Positions 7,592 through 17,174 are shown, numbered from the stretch's first letter. The stretch is 35,808 bases of DNA from Methylovirgula sp. (GCA_030036945.1 JASHSB010000065.1:1-35808); one strand, 5' to 3'. The notes: generated from the letters alone by a model not told the origin. Numbers and translations: made by a program.

Positions 7592-8040
7592 CGAACGATG
7601 CTCTTGCCGCGGCGGCGCGCCGCGCGGCACTTACCGCGCAAATCCAGACGGCGACCGGAATCGACGAGCCGACGATTGCGCGCCTTGTCCGCGCCTTTTA
7701 CGCGCGCGTACGCGAAGACTCAGAAATCGGTCCCATTTTCGCGGAGCGGATCGAGGATTGGGAACCGCACCTCGAGCGGATGTGTGCCTTCTGGTCTTCC
7801 GTGGCTTTGATGAGCGGGCGTTACCATGGCAGCCCCATGCAGAAACATTTGCCGTTACCGATCAGGGCGCGGCATTTCGATCGTTGGCTGGCGCTGTTCG
7901 AAACGACCGCGCAAGAACAATGCCCGCCGGAAGCGGCGAAACATTTCATCATGCTCGCCCATCGGATCGCCGAGAGCCTGGAACTCGGTCTCGCCGGCGC
8001 CAAAGGAGTGATTTTGGAACGCGGCCAGCGCTTCGTCTGA
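7588..8040 (+). CDS. Group III truncated hemoglobin
   Basis: ATGA overlap with the upstream gene; IARLVRAFYARVREDSEIGPIFAERIEDWEPHLERMCAFWSSVALMSGRYHGSPMQKHLPLPIRARHFDRWLALF typical of trHb group III. Confidence 0.88.
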   Translation: MTNDALAAAARRAALTAQIQTATGIDEPTIARLVRAFYARVREDSEIGPIFAERIEDWEPHLERMCAFWSSVALMSGRYHGSPMQKHLPLPIRARHFDRWLALFETTAQEQCPPEAAKHFIMLAHRIAESLELGLAGAKGVILERGQRFV

Positions 8041-8240
8041 GCGCCGGGACGACATGATCTCCGGACTGCGTCAAATCATACTTCCGATCGCATAGATGGC
8101 ACGGGCGTGGAGTCCGCTTGCGCGATCGCTTGCTCCGTGAATTGCAATGTGATCGCTTTGGACAACCGCCGGCGAAGACCACGCGGGAGCGATTCGGTTA
8201 TCGCCGGCCGGGCGGCCCCGCCCATTTTACATGCGCGACA

Positions 8241-8942
8241 CTAAAATATCAGCTTTCCCAGCCATTCGGAGAACATCGCGGTCGCCGCCTTGCCCAGCTT
8301 GAGGTCGATTTCGACGGCCTCGGCCCGCAACCGACGCGGATCGATTCCAGCACCGGCAAGTTCGGGGGCATATTCGGTCAGCCAGCGTTCCAGTTCGGCC
8401 GCACCGACTTCCCCGTGGAACTGCAACCCCATGACGTTGGCCCCGCGGGCAAAGGCTTGGTGCGCGCATAATTTCGTCGACGCCAGATGCGCCGTTCCTT
8501 CCGGGAGGTCGAACGTGTCTCCGTGCCAATGCAATACAGAAACGCCCGCAAGATGCCGTAGCGGTCCTTCGTGCCCGGCCTTGGTGAGCGAAAGCGGAGA
8601 GAAGCCGATTTCCTTAGCCCCAGAAGGAAAAACCTTTGCCCCCGTCGCCGCTGCCAGGAGCTGCGCGCCGAGGCAGACGCCGAAAGTCGGACGGTTCGTT
8701 TTAAGACGCGCCGTCAGAATATCCCGTTCCCGCTTCAAAAAGGGATATGCTTTCTCTTCGTAGACGCCCATCGGACCCCCGAGCGCGAGCAATAAATCCG
8801 GCCTGAGCGGATCCAAGGATTGCAGGTGGGGCGAACCCGCCTCGCAATAGCGGACCTTGTAGCCGTGATCTGCCAGCACGGCAGCGAACGCGCCGAGATT
8901 CTCAAAATCGACGTGTCTTATGGCTACCGCCGTTTTCGTCAT
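8241..8942 (-). CDS. Class I glutamine amidotransferase-like protein (GMP synthase-like)
   Basis: PDLLLALGGPMGVYEEKAYPFLKRERDILTARLKTNRPTFGVCLGAQLLAAATGAKVFPSGAKEIGF...LQFHGEV; start uncertain (8942 or 8954). Confidence 0.8.
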   Translation of the reverse strand: MTKTAVAIRHVDFENLGAFAAVLADHGYKVRYCEAGSPHLQSLDPLRPDLLLALGGPMGVYEEKAYPFLKRERDILTARLKTNRPTFGVCLGAQLLAAATGAKVFPSGAKEIGFSPLSLTKAGHEGPLRHLAGVSVLHWHGDTFDLPEGTAHLASTKLCAHQAFARGANVMGLQFHGEVGAAELERWLTEYAPELAGAGIDPRRLRAEAVEIDLKLGKAATAMFSEWLGKLIF

Positions 8943-9105
8943 TGCCGCCCGCATCCCGTTCAATCGCGATCGGCTTGGGCGAAGGCAAGTTCGAGACGCC
9001 GGCCGGCGGCGCACCTCGTCGCGGCCCGGTAGTCCGCCTCGATACGCGACGGCTCTTCGCGAAGCACCGCGAAAGCGTACCGGGCGCAAACGCCCGTCCG
9101 CACCG

Positions 9106-9618
9106 TCATTGCATCTTCATGCCGCCCATCCCGCGCATCGCTCCGCCTGGGCTCATCGCGCCCATGCTACCGGCGGCCTTGAAGGCGATGTCCACTTTCC
9201 CGGCTTTCTCGAACGTCAGCGTCGCGTGAATTACGTCGCCGGATTTCACGGGATGTTTGATATCGACGAACATGATGTGATCGCCGCCGGGTTTCAGCGC
9301 GACGGTTTTGCCGGCCGGAATGGCGAGCCCCTCGGGCAGCTCGCGCATTTCCATCACGCCGTTTTCCATCTTCATCGTGTGGATCTGCGTCTTGGCGGAA
9401 ATATCGGAAGTGACCGAGACAAGCCGGTCGGACACGTCGCCGGAATTGACGATCGTCACGTAGCCGGCGGCGACGGTTGAACCGCCCGGCGTCGGCCGGG
9501 CGAAAGCGTTCTCGATCTTCAGCGATCCGAGGCTGACGGCGTTCGCCGCCAGCCTCAATGAAACCGGCGCCGCGACGAGAATTAAGGCGAGCGTGCAGCC
9601 GGCCAACGTTTGTTTCAT
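9106..9618 (-). CDS. Copper chaperone PCu(A)C
   Basis: Signal peptide; ENAFARPTPGGSTVAAGYVTIVN...IHTMKMENGVMEMRELPEGLAIPAGKTVALKPGGDHIMFVDIKHPVKSGD; Met/His-rich C-terminus MGGMKMQ. Confidence 0.9.
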   Translation of the reverse strand: MKQTLAGCTLALILVAAPVSLRLAANAVSLGSLKIENAFARPTPGGSTVAAGYVTIVNSGDVSDRLVSVTSDISAKTQIHTMKMENGVMEMRELPEGLAIPAGKTVALKPGGDHIMFVDIKHPVKSGDVIHATLTFEKAGKVDIAFKAAGSMGAMSPGGAMRGMGGMKMQ

Positions 9619-9627
9619 GACATTCTC

Positions 9628-10557
9628 TTATGCTTTCATTTCGCGATAATAGCGCGAAATGCGGTCGAACCATTCGTGCCGCGCCTGCAGATGCACCATG
9701 CCGAGGCTGCGCTGCGGCAACTGCAGCGACGCAAGCAGCGCATCGACTTCACGGCGCGCCGAAACCTGCGAGGCGGAGAGTGCGTTGCTGCGCATCGCGC
9801 CCTCGATCGGGTCGAGCGGGGTCAAACCGATCGGAAACAGCTCGCGGAAGATGACACGGTCGTGCAGGCCTTCGGTAGTGCGGAACTGCAATTCGAGGGC
9901 GAGCCGCGACAGGCTCGTCTGGATCTGCCGCGCGTTGTTCGATTGCGTCGAGGATATGCGGTTGCGCACCAGCACCCAATCGATGATGCCTTGGTCGACG
10001 AGCCTGCGCTTGCGCCGCGCCTCGAGCACGAGATCGGCGTAATGCGCGACTTGACCGCGCTGCGAACGGTCGTGGTGCACGCGCGAGAACACGTCGACGT
10101 CGATGAACGAATCGTTGATCGGCGAGACCAGCGTGTCGGCGAGCGAATGGGCGAGCCGCATCAGATAGGAGTCGGTCGCCGGTGTATCGATGATGACGAA
10201 CTCGTATTCGTGCTCCACTTCGGCGATCGCCGTCGCGAAGGCGCCAAATTCGGCGGTCTCGTTGTCGCGCAGGTTCTTCGAATTGCCGCGGTCGAGAGCG
10301 TGATGATAGGGCAGTTCGACGTTCCACGGCGCGTCGGCGGCCCAGGAGGCGCGATTTTCGAAGAACCGCGTGAGGGTGCGCTGCCGAGTATCGAGGTCGA
10401 TGGTGGCAACGCGAAACCCCGCCTTCAGAAGTGCGACGCTGACGTGGATCGAAAGGGTCGATTTGCCGCTGCCGCCTTTTTCATTGGCAACGACGATGAC
10501 GTGCGCGGTGCGCAAATCGGGCGGCTCGTAAGCCATGGCATGCGCGGTCATTCCCAT
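9628..10557 (-). CDS. mipZ: Division plane positioning ATPase MipZ (ParA family)
   Basis: AHVIVVANEKGGSGKSTLSIHVSVALLKAGFRVATIDLDTRQRTLTRFFENR and SPINDSFIDVDVFSRV; start approximate. Confidence 0.85.
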   Translation of the reverse strand: MGMTAHAMAYEPPDLRTAHVIVVANEKGGSGKSTLSIHVSVALLKAGFRVATIDLDTRQRTLTRFFENRASWAADAPWNVELPYHHALDRGNSKNLRDNETAEFGAFATAIAEVEHEYEFVIIDTPATDSYLMRLAHSLADTLVSPINDSFIDVDVFSRVHHDRSQRGQVAHYADLVLEARRKRRLVDQGIIDWVLVRNRISSTQSNNARQIQTSLSRLALELQFRTTEGLHDRVIFRELFPIGLTPLDPIEGAMRSNALSASQVSARREVDALLASLQLPQRSLGMVHLQARHEWFDRISRYYREMKA

Positions 10558-10782
10558 TTCCCGCTCCCGGCCGACCGCGCAGAATCGCTTCGACACAGAG
10601 TCTGCATATGCAAGACCTAACGGCCGGCAAAGATGCTGGCAATGGCGTGGCCCATCCGCAGGCGCCGGCACGTTCTAAGCTCGGTGGAAAAATGGCGGAA
10701 ATTGCGACGCCGATGCAAAACAGCCATAAAACCGGCGAAATCGTCCATGCCTTCGCGGCAGTTCTTCTTGCGTGGCAGGATC

Positions 10783-12003
10783 TTAAGAGAACCGCCGATT
10801 TTTGCCGGCGTCGCCGACCGGCGTGCCGCCGTAAAGCCAATCGTAGCGCGCCACCATCCGCTCTTCGCCCAGGGCGCGAATGGCGAGATCGCGGCATGCC
10901 GCGGGCACGCCGGAGAGATGATAGAGCAAGCCTTGACGGCGCGATTCGCGCTGCACGCGCTCGATCCGCACGCGCCGCGCCGCGCCGAACTCGGCAAGCG
11001 CCGCGGGGACGTCGCAATTCGGCTTGAGAAAGATGGCGAGCGCAGCTGCGTCTTCGATTGCCTGTGCCGCGCCTTGCGCGAGGAAAGGCAGGATCGGATG
11101 CGCGGCATCGCCGAGCAACGCGACGCGGCCGGCGCTCCAATTTACCGGCGGGGAACGTTCGATAAGCGGCCAGATGCGCCATTCCTCGGCCGTCGCGATC
11201 AGCGCGCCGACGCGGCGGTCCCAATCCGCGAAGCGCGCCGCGATCTCGCGCGGATCGCCGGGCTCGGCCCAAAGGTCGGCGTTCGCCTCGAACGCATTCG
11301 GGCCGCCGAATACCGCTACGATGTTGGTAATCCTGCCGCCGCGCAGCGGATAATGCACGATATGTGCGCCGGCGCCGAACCACAGCGTGCTCTCCGGCTG
11401 GCGTAGGTCGAGCGGCAGACGATCCGATTTGACAAGTGCCCGCCACGCGAAGTCGCGCGCAACGTGCGGCGTCGCATCGGCCGGGTTCAGGCGCTCGCGA
11501 ACCAAAGAGCGCGTGCCGTCGGCGCCGAGCAGGCAATCGGCGGCGAAGCTCGCCGATTTCGCGCCTCGTAATGCGGTGACCATGACGCCGCTTTCCGTCG
11601 CAGAAAAGTCGGTCAGCGCGCATTCAGTTTCGATGCGGATCGACGGTAACGCGGCGACGGTGTCGAGGAGTGCGCTTTGCAGATCGCCGCGGTGCGCGAG
11701 CAGGTAGGGTGCGCCCCAGCGCCGTTCGGCATTTGCGAGCGGCAAGCGAGCGATCGTTGCTCCGTCGCGGCTGCGCCGGATGTGGATGGCGCGCGGCGCC
11801 AGCGCCGCCGTGCCAAGGCGCGGCAAAACGTCGAGCTCGCGCAAAATCGCGCTGGCATTGGGCGAGATCTGCAGACCCGCGCCGACCTCCTTTTTCAGTC
11901 GGCTGCGTTCGAGGAGCGTGATGCTCCAGCCCGCTCGCGCCAAGGCCAGGGCGGCGGTCAGGCCGCCGACCCCGGCGCCGTCAATCAGCACGTGCCCGCT
12001 CAT
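10783..12003 (-). CDS. FAD-dependent monooxygenase (salicylate / 3-hydroxybenzoate hydroxylase-like)
   Basis: VLIDGAGVGGLTAALALARAGWSITLLERS Rossmann, CLLGADGTRSLVRERL, GRVALLGDAAHPILPFLAQGAAQAIEDA. Confidence 0.85.
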   Translation of the reverse strand: MSGHVLIDGAGVGGLTAALALARAGWSITLLERSRLKKEVGAGLQISPNASAILRELDVLPRLGTAALAPRAIHIRRSRDGATIARLPLANAERRWGAPYLLAHRGDLQSALLDTVAALPSIRIETECALTDFSATESGVMVTALRGAKSASFAADCLLGADGTRSLVRERLNPADATPHVARDFAWRALVKSDRLPLDLRQPESTLWFGAGAHIVHYPLRGGRITNIVAVFGGPNAFEANADLWAEPGDPREIAARFADWDRRVGALIATAEEWRIWPLIERSPPVNWSAGRVALLGDAAHPILPFLAQGAAQAIEDAAALAIFLKPNCDVPAALAEFGAARRVRIERVQRESRRQGLLYHLSGVPAACRDLAIRALGEERMVARYDWLYGGTPVGDAGKNRRFS

Positions 12004-12025
12004 CGCGGCGGGCGCCGATCAGGCG

Positions 12026-12268
12026 CTAGACGGTTGCCGCGAAGGCGCATTCGGGCGGAACACATGCGTCGTGCTCCAGCAAAGGATCGTAGATATAATG
12101 CGTCGAGCAATACGGGCATACGACGTCGTCGACGTCGCCCATGTCGATGAAGATGTGCGGATGGTCGCCGGGCGGCAGCGCGCCGATGCACATGAACTCC
12201 TTGGCGCCGATGCGCACGTACGCGACGCCCGGCTGGTTGTGGAAATGCGGCGTGCCGTGATCCGCCAT
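12026..12268 (-). CDS. Zinc-finger CHCC domain protein (NDUFS6-like)
   Basis: KEFMCIGALPPGDHPHIFIDMGDVDDVVCPYCSTHYIYD; start trimmed to MADHGTPHFHNQPG. Confidence 0.85.
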   Translation of the reverse strand: MADHGTPHFHNQPGVAYVRIGAKEFMCIGALPPGDHPHIFIDMGDVDDVVCPYCSTHYIYDPLLEHDACVPPECAFAATV

Positions 12269-12356
12269 CGTCATAAGCCTCAATGATAAGCCCCGGAGCA
12301 TAGGGGCGCGCGCCTTGTTTGGGTAGCGGAAATATGGCGCCGCCGGCGCCACGCCC

Positions 12357-13151
12357 GTGCATTTGCAACGCGCGAACCTGCTGCTATTTATGCGGCGAAT
12401 GCGGGAATTCTTCTCGGACGGCGTGCGGATCGCTTACCTCGACGGGGGGCAGGGGGAGCCGATCCTTCTTCTCCACGGGTTTGCATCGAACCTTTCCGTC
12501 AACTGGGTCTTTCCGCAATGGCTAAAGACATTGAACGGCGCGGGCCGGCGGGTCATCGCCTTCGATGCGCGCGGCCATGGACAGAGCGAAAAGCTCTACC
12601 GCCCCGACGACTACGGTATTCCGCGGATAGCCGAGGATGCGCGCAATCTGCTTGACCGTCTGGGCGTCGAGCGCGCCGACGTCATGGGCTATTCGATGGG
12701 AGCGCGCGTCGCCACGGTTCTCGCCCTGACTCATTCGGCGCGCGTGCGTTCGTTGATCCTCGGCGGCATGAGCGACAAACTTGTCACCTCGGCGGGGCTT
12801 GGGCCGGAGATTGCCGCAGCGTTGGAGGCGCCTTCGGCAGCGGACGTGAAAGCGGACGGCGAAAAGATGTTTCGAGTCTTCGCCGAGGCGACGCGCAGCG
12901 ATCTCAAGGCGCTCGCCGCCTGCGCGCGCGGCGCGAGGCTAAGGGTCGCCGCCGCCGAGCTCGGCGGTCTTCGCCTGCCGGTATTGGTCGCCGTCGGCGG
13001 CAAGGACGACATTGCTGGCGATCCGCGTCGACTCGCCGCTTTGATCCCCGGCGCCCAAGCGCTTTCCATTCCGGACCGCGACCACAACCGCGCCGTCGGC
13101 GACCCGGTCTTCAAAAATGGTGTCCTTGCCTTCCTCGAAAGCCGCCCCTAA
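12357..13151 (+). CDS. Alpha/beta hydrolase
   Basis: GEPILLLHGFASNLSVNW, VIAFDARGHGQSEK, VMGYSMGARVA, and a terminal IPDRDHNRAVGDPVF. Start may be the internal MRRMREFFSDGVRIAYLDGG. Confidence 0.85.
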   Translation: MHLQRANLLLFMRRMREFFSDGVRIAYLDGGQGEPILLLHGFASNLSVNWVFPQWLKTLNGAGRRVIAFDARGHGQSEKLYRPDDYGIPRIAEDARNLLDRLGVERADVMGYSMGARVATVLALTHSARVRSLILGGMSDKLVTSAGLGPEIAAALEAPSAADVKADGEKMFRVFAEATRSDLKALAACARGARLRVAAAELGGLRLPVLVAVGGKDDIAGDPRRLAALIPGAQALSIPDRDHNRAVGDPVFKNGVLAFLESRP

Positions 13152-13230
13152 ACCCGCGGCTGGGATCCCGAAAGGCGCTGCGGCGGCTCTTAAACCATGC
13201 TAGGAGAAGACGTTCTTTCGGGAGGGTTTC

Positions 13231-14061
13231 GTGATTCTCGGCAATGCGCCGCTGGCAAGACGGACAAGCCTCGATCGGATGGATTCGCTCTTTGCGCGCG
13301 TTCGATCCGAGGCCGAGGAGATCGTGCGCCGCGAGCCGCGCATCGGCGGCTGGGTTTCGGTGACCGTTCTCGACCAGCCGAGCCTCGAGGCGGCGATCGT
13401 CCAGCGCGTGGCGGCGCGGCTTGGCAACGACGAAATGTCGGCCGAATTTCTCCGCCAGACCTATCTCGACGTTGTTGGCGAGGATCCAACGATCGGTGCC
13501 GCCTTCCGCGCCGACATCATGGCGACGCTGGACCGCGATCCGGCCTGCACGCGGCTTATCGAGCCGGTGCTCTATTTCAAGGGATTCCACGCCATCGCCA
13601 CGCATCGGCTCGCGCATGTCCTATGGAACGCCGGACAGCGCGACTTGGCGCTTTATCTGCAAAGCCGCTCGTCCGAGGTCTTCCAGACCGACATTCATCC
13701 GGCGGCGCGGATCGGCAAAGGCATCTTTCTCGATCACGCGACGGGACTCGTCATCGGCTCGACGGCGGTGGTCGAGGACGACGTATCGATGTTGCAGGAC
13801 GTGACCTTGGGCGGCACCGGCAACGAAGGCGGCGACCGTCATCCGAAGATCCGGCACGGCGTGCTGATCGGCGCCGGCGCCAAGATCCTCGGCAATATCG
13901 AGGTCGGCCATTGCGCGCGCGTCGCCGCGGGCTCCGTGGTGCTGCGCTCGGTGCCGCCCAACAAAACCGTCGCCGGCGTGCCGGCGCGGGTCGTGGGCGA
14001 AGCTGGCTGCGCCGAACCGGCGCGCACCATGGACCAGATTCTAGCCGCGAAGCGCGAATAG
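13231..14061 (+). CDS. cysE: Serine O-acetyltransferase
   Basis: Left-handed beta-helix repeats DIHPAARIGKGIFLDHATGLVIGSTAVVEDDVSMLQDVTLGGTG...VPPNKTVAGVPARVV; N-terminal helical domain present. Confidence 0.92.
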   Translation: MILGNAPLARRTSLDRMDSLFARVRSEAEEIVRREPRIGGWVSVTVLDQPSLEAAIVQRVAARLGNDEMSAEFLRQTYLDVVGEDPTIGAAFRADIMATLDRDPACTRLIEPVLYFKGFHAIATHRLAHVLWNAGQRDLALYLQSRSSEVFQTDIHPAARIGKGIFLDHATGLVIGSTAVVEDDVSMLQDVTLGGTGNEGGDRHPKIRHGVLIGAGAKILGNIEVGHCARVAAGSVVLRSVPPNKTVAGVPARVVGEAGCAEPARTMDQILAAKRE

Positions 14062-14101
14062 GCGGCTGCGTGCGCGACTCGGCACGGACGGAGGCGTAAC
14101 C

Positions 14102-14497
14102 TTGGACAAGATCGAATTGCGCAAACTGCAGGCGTTTTTACGCGCCTCTTTCGGCAACGACGGCCTTCGGGTGCTGCCGGCTCAGCGCAATCCAGACCGT
14201 GCGGAAGTGCATCTCGGCGAGCGCAGCATTGCTTCGATCGTCGTCGACGACGAGGACGGCGACCGTTCCTTCGCGATGGCAATGAAGATCCCGGTCGAAC
14301 GTCACGTCCTTCAGGACTATCTGCGCCACCTATTCGAGAACGACAAACTCACGGTCGTGCCGCGACCGCGCAAGCAGGATTCGGTCGAGCTGAATTCGGG
14401 CGACGACCATCTGGGCGTCATTTCTGTCGACGATCCGCAGGGCCGCAGCCACACGCTGCAAGTGGCGATCCTCGATTTCGACCTCGAGGATTATTGA
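14102..14497 (+). CDS. DUF3126 family protein with tandem duplicated domain
   Basis: VVPRPRKQDSVELNSGDDHLGVISVDD...AILDFDLEDY is DUF3126-like; the N-terminal half aligns with the C-terminal half; downstream of cysE. Start codon at 14102 is not ATG (ttg). Confidence 0.75.
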   Translation: MDKIELRKLQAFLRASFGNDGLRVLPAQRNPDRAEVHLGERSIASIVVDDEDGDRSFAMAMKIPVERHVLQDYLRHLFENDKLTVVPRPRKQDSVELNSGDDHLGVISVDDPQGRSHTLQVAILDFDLEDY

Positions 14498-14517
14498 AGG
14501 CGCGGTTCGCGGCCGCG

Positions 14518-15123
14518 TCAGAGCTTGATATTTTCGTCGAAGTTTTCCGCCGTGATCATCTCGTCGAAGCTGACCGCGAATCCGCCTTCGAAAATGCGCA
14601 CGACGTGGCCGCTCGTCTTGCCGAGCATGACCCGCGTGCCGACCGCCGGCTTGGCCGGCGTGCTGACTGCCGCTCCCGACATCGAAACGTCGATGAGCTT
14701 GACGACGTGTTCGCGGTCGCCCTCGATGGTCAGGATGGCGTGGCGGAGATGCGGCACGATGCGTTCGTGGCGGCGGTCCTCGGGCATGCCGAGCGCGTCG
14801 CGGTTGATGAGCCAGGTTAGCTGGTTGGCGATCTTGTCGCGCTTGACGAACGGCAGGTTCAACTGCAAGGCGAAACCGCGCTCCGTATGGCGCACGATCT
14901 TGCCTTCGATGCGGCCGATCTGTTCGAGATAGGCGACGACGCGCTCGCCGATTTCGCCGCGCACCGGCGCAACGAGCGCCACTCCGCCGGGCGACATATC
15001 GATCGTCTGGCAAGAGAATTCACGCTTGTCTTCAAGCATGTAGCGCCCGACGAGGGCGATCGCGACACGCTGGTGGCGGCGCCGCTCTAGCGGTTTCTGG
15101 AGAGGTTTGAGCTTCAGTGTCAT
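14518..15123 (-). CDS. Tandem PilZ domain protein
   Basis: Two RxxxR...DxSxxG cores: RRRHQR...DMSPGG and DRRHER...DVSMSG; start trimmed to MTLKLKPLQKPLERRRHQR. Confidence 0.8.
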   Translation of the reverse strand: MTLKLKPLQKPLERRRHQRVAIALVGRYMLEDKREFSCQTIDMSPGGVALVAPVRGEIGERVVAYLEQIGRIEGKIVRHTERGFALQLNLPFVKRDKIANQLTWLINRDALGMPEDRRHERIVPHLRHAILTIEGDREHVVKLIDVSMSGAAVSTPAKPAVGTRVMLGKTSGHVVRIFEGGFAVSFDEMITAENFDENIKL

Positions 15124-15235
15124 GACGCGCCGCGACCACGCCCCATCCGAACCGGAGCAAGCCCGTAAGGTGAACGCCACGAGTTAAGGCCGTCTTAGCG
15201 GATTCCCACAGACCGCGGGTTTCGGCGCCCAAATG

Positions 15236-15826
15236 TCACTTGCCGCCGGGGAAAACCCTTAGGTGTGCGCGGGTTTCCGCCGCATCGCGCCGTTCCACGG
15301 CAAGCGGCTGTAATTCGGGGGGATTCGGCAGTTCGCCATCATCGATCGCGCGCAGCGTGCGCAACGCGAATTGATCGACCGGCAGAAGGCCGAGCCAGGT
15401 CGGCCGCGCCGCCGCCGTCATGAGTCCTAGAATGCGCGCTTGTGCATAGCCATTGTGACGCAACGGCAGGAGAAGAATTTCCAGATCGGCCTTGGCATAG
15501 CCTTCGGGCCTCGCCTCGGCGCAAGCGACGACCGGGCAGGCGGCGTCGATTACGGTCAACAGCACGGCGGCGACGTTATGCATGTCGCGCGGCGACCAAA
15601 GATCGAGAAACGAGCGATTCTTCTGCTCGGCGCAGAACAGCGCGTTGACGCGGCTGCCGGACATGAGGAACGGAAAACGATGCGCGACGTCGATGTCGAG
15701 CAGGAACGTGTCGGCGAGCACCTTGCTGATCGCCGCGAGATCGACCTCGGAACGTTCCGGGGCGCCGCGTTTGCCGCGCAGCCGGTTCCAGTAGTCGAAA
15801 AGCTCGCGCGTCGCTGCCTGTCTCAT
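15236..15826 (-). CDS. PAS domain (PAS_5-type) protein
   Basis: ELFDYWNRLRGKRGAPERSEVDLAAISKVLADTFLLDIDVAHRFPFLMSGSRVNALFCAEQKNRSFLDLW typical of alphaproteobacterial PAS_5 proteins. Confidence 0.8.
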   Translation of the reverse strand: MRQAATRELFDYWNRLRGKRGAPERSEVDLAAISKVLADTFLLDIDVAHRFPFLMSGSRVNALFCAEQKNRSFLDLWSPRDMHNVAAVLLTVIDAACPVVACAEARPEGYAKADLEILLLPLRHNGYAQARILGLMTAAARPTWLGLLPVDQFALRTLRAIDDGELPNPPELQPLAVERRDAAETRAHLRVFPGGK

Positions 15827-16020
15827 TTCGGTCCTCGTTGCCCATTCCGGGAGGAAACGAGGCGGCGTTGGTTCCAAATGGCACGCCGGTTCCCGGAATT
15901 TCCGCCTTCGCGCGGAATCGAGCAGCGGCCGTGCCAGGCGGCCGGCGTAACCCGGCCGCACTTGGGGGAACGATCGAAGGGCGAGGCGAAGAGCCTATGC
16001 AGATCTGCTATAACGCGCCG

Positions 16021-17010
16021 ATGAATACTTACCGCTTCGCGATCGCGCCAATGATGGAATGGACGGACCGGCATTGCCGCTTCTTCCATCGCATTCTCAC
16101 GCGCCGTGCACGGCTCTATACGGAAATGCTGACTCCCGCCGCGGTGCTGCGCGGCGATCGCGCGCGCCTGCTGGGATTCGACGCGGCCGAGCATCCACTC
16201 GCCGTGCAGCTCGGAGGCTCCGAGCCTGCCGACTTGGCGCGGGCCGCAGCGATCTGTGCCGACTTTGGCTACGACGAGATCAACTTGAACGTCGGCTGCC
16301 CTTCCGAGCGCGTGCAAAGCGGCACGTTCGGCGCTTGCCTGATGCGCGAGCCCGCTCTCGTTGCCGAATGCGTCGCGGCCATGAAAGTGCGGGTGAAGAT
16401 CCCCGTTACGGTGAAATGCCGGCTGGGCGTCGACGAGCAGGAGGAAGACGCGCTTTTTGCGTTTGCGGAGCGCGTGGTCGCGGCGGGTGCCGACGCGTTG
16501 TTCGTGCATGCCCGCAAGGCGTGGCTGAAAGGCTTGTCGCCGAAAGAGAACCGAACGGTTCCGCCGCTCGATTATGCGCTCGTGCACGCCCTGAAACGCG
16601 CCTACCCGGCGACGCCGATCGTGCTCAACGGCGGCCTCGCCGCCATCGCGCAAATGCAAGCTGAGCTTGCTTTTGTCGATGGCGTCATGGTCGGTCGTGC
16701 CGCCTACCATAATCCGGCGCTGTTGATGGAAGTCGATCCCACGCTTTTCGGCATGCCGCCGCCGGTCGAAAGCCGCTGCGCCGCGATTGAAGCGTTCCTT
16801 CCTTATGTGGAAGCGCGTTTACGCGAAGGCGCGCCGTTATCGGCGACGACGCGCCACATCATTGGGCTTTTCAACGGACAGCCCGGTGCGCGCGCTTTCC
16901 GCCGGCATCTGGCGACCGAGGCGGTCAAGCCCGGCGCGGGGGTTGCTGTGCTGCGCGAGGCCGTGGGGCTGGTGCAGGAGGCGAGCGAAAGAGCGGAGGT
17001 GGCGGCGTGA
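16021..17010 (+). CDS. dusA: tRNA-dihydrouridine(20/20a) synthase DusA
   Basis: RFAIAPMMEWTDRHCRFFHRILTRRARLYTEMLT, INLNVGCPSERVQSGTFGACLM, VKCRLGVD, FVHARKAWLKGLSPKENR. Confidence 0.93.
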   Translation: MNTYRFAIAPMMEWTDRHCRFFHRILTRRARLYTEMLTPAAVLRGDRARLLGFDAAEHPLAVQLGGSEPADLARAAAICADFGYDEINLNVGCPSERVQSGTFGACLMREPALVAECVAAMKVRVKIPVTVKCRLGVDEQEEDALFAFAERVVAAGADALFVHARKAWLKGLSPKENRTVPPLDYALVHALKRAYPATPIVLNGGLAAIAQMQAELAFVDGVMVGRAAYHNPALLMEVDPTLFGMPPPVESRCAAIEAFLPYVEARLREGAPLSATTRHIIGLFNGQPGARAFRRHLATEAVKPGAGVAVLREAVGLVQEASERAEVAA

Positions 17011-17174
17011 TACGCCGCCTGCTAATTCGCCCTTCTTCGCCGCGCATGACAAAGTGTCGCGCCTCGGCGATCCCTCCGCGTCGCGCCACCCAATGAAAAT
17101 ATCGTCCTCCGCGGCGGAATCGGGAACGCTCCTCGGTCTCAAGACGTTTTCGTTGCGGGGATAGGAGGAACGGC

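Noticed and set aside
9610-10620. 336-aa plus-strand ORF opposite mipZ
   Set aside because: Shadow ORF; the minus strand has Walker motifs of MipZ.
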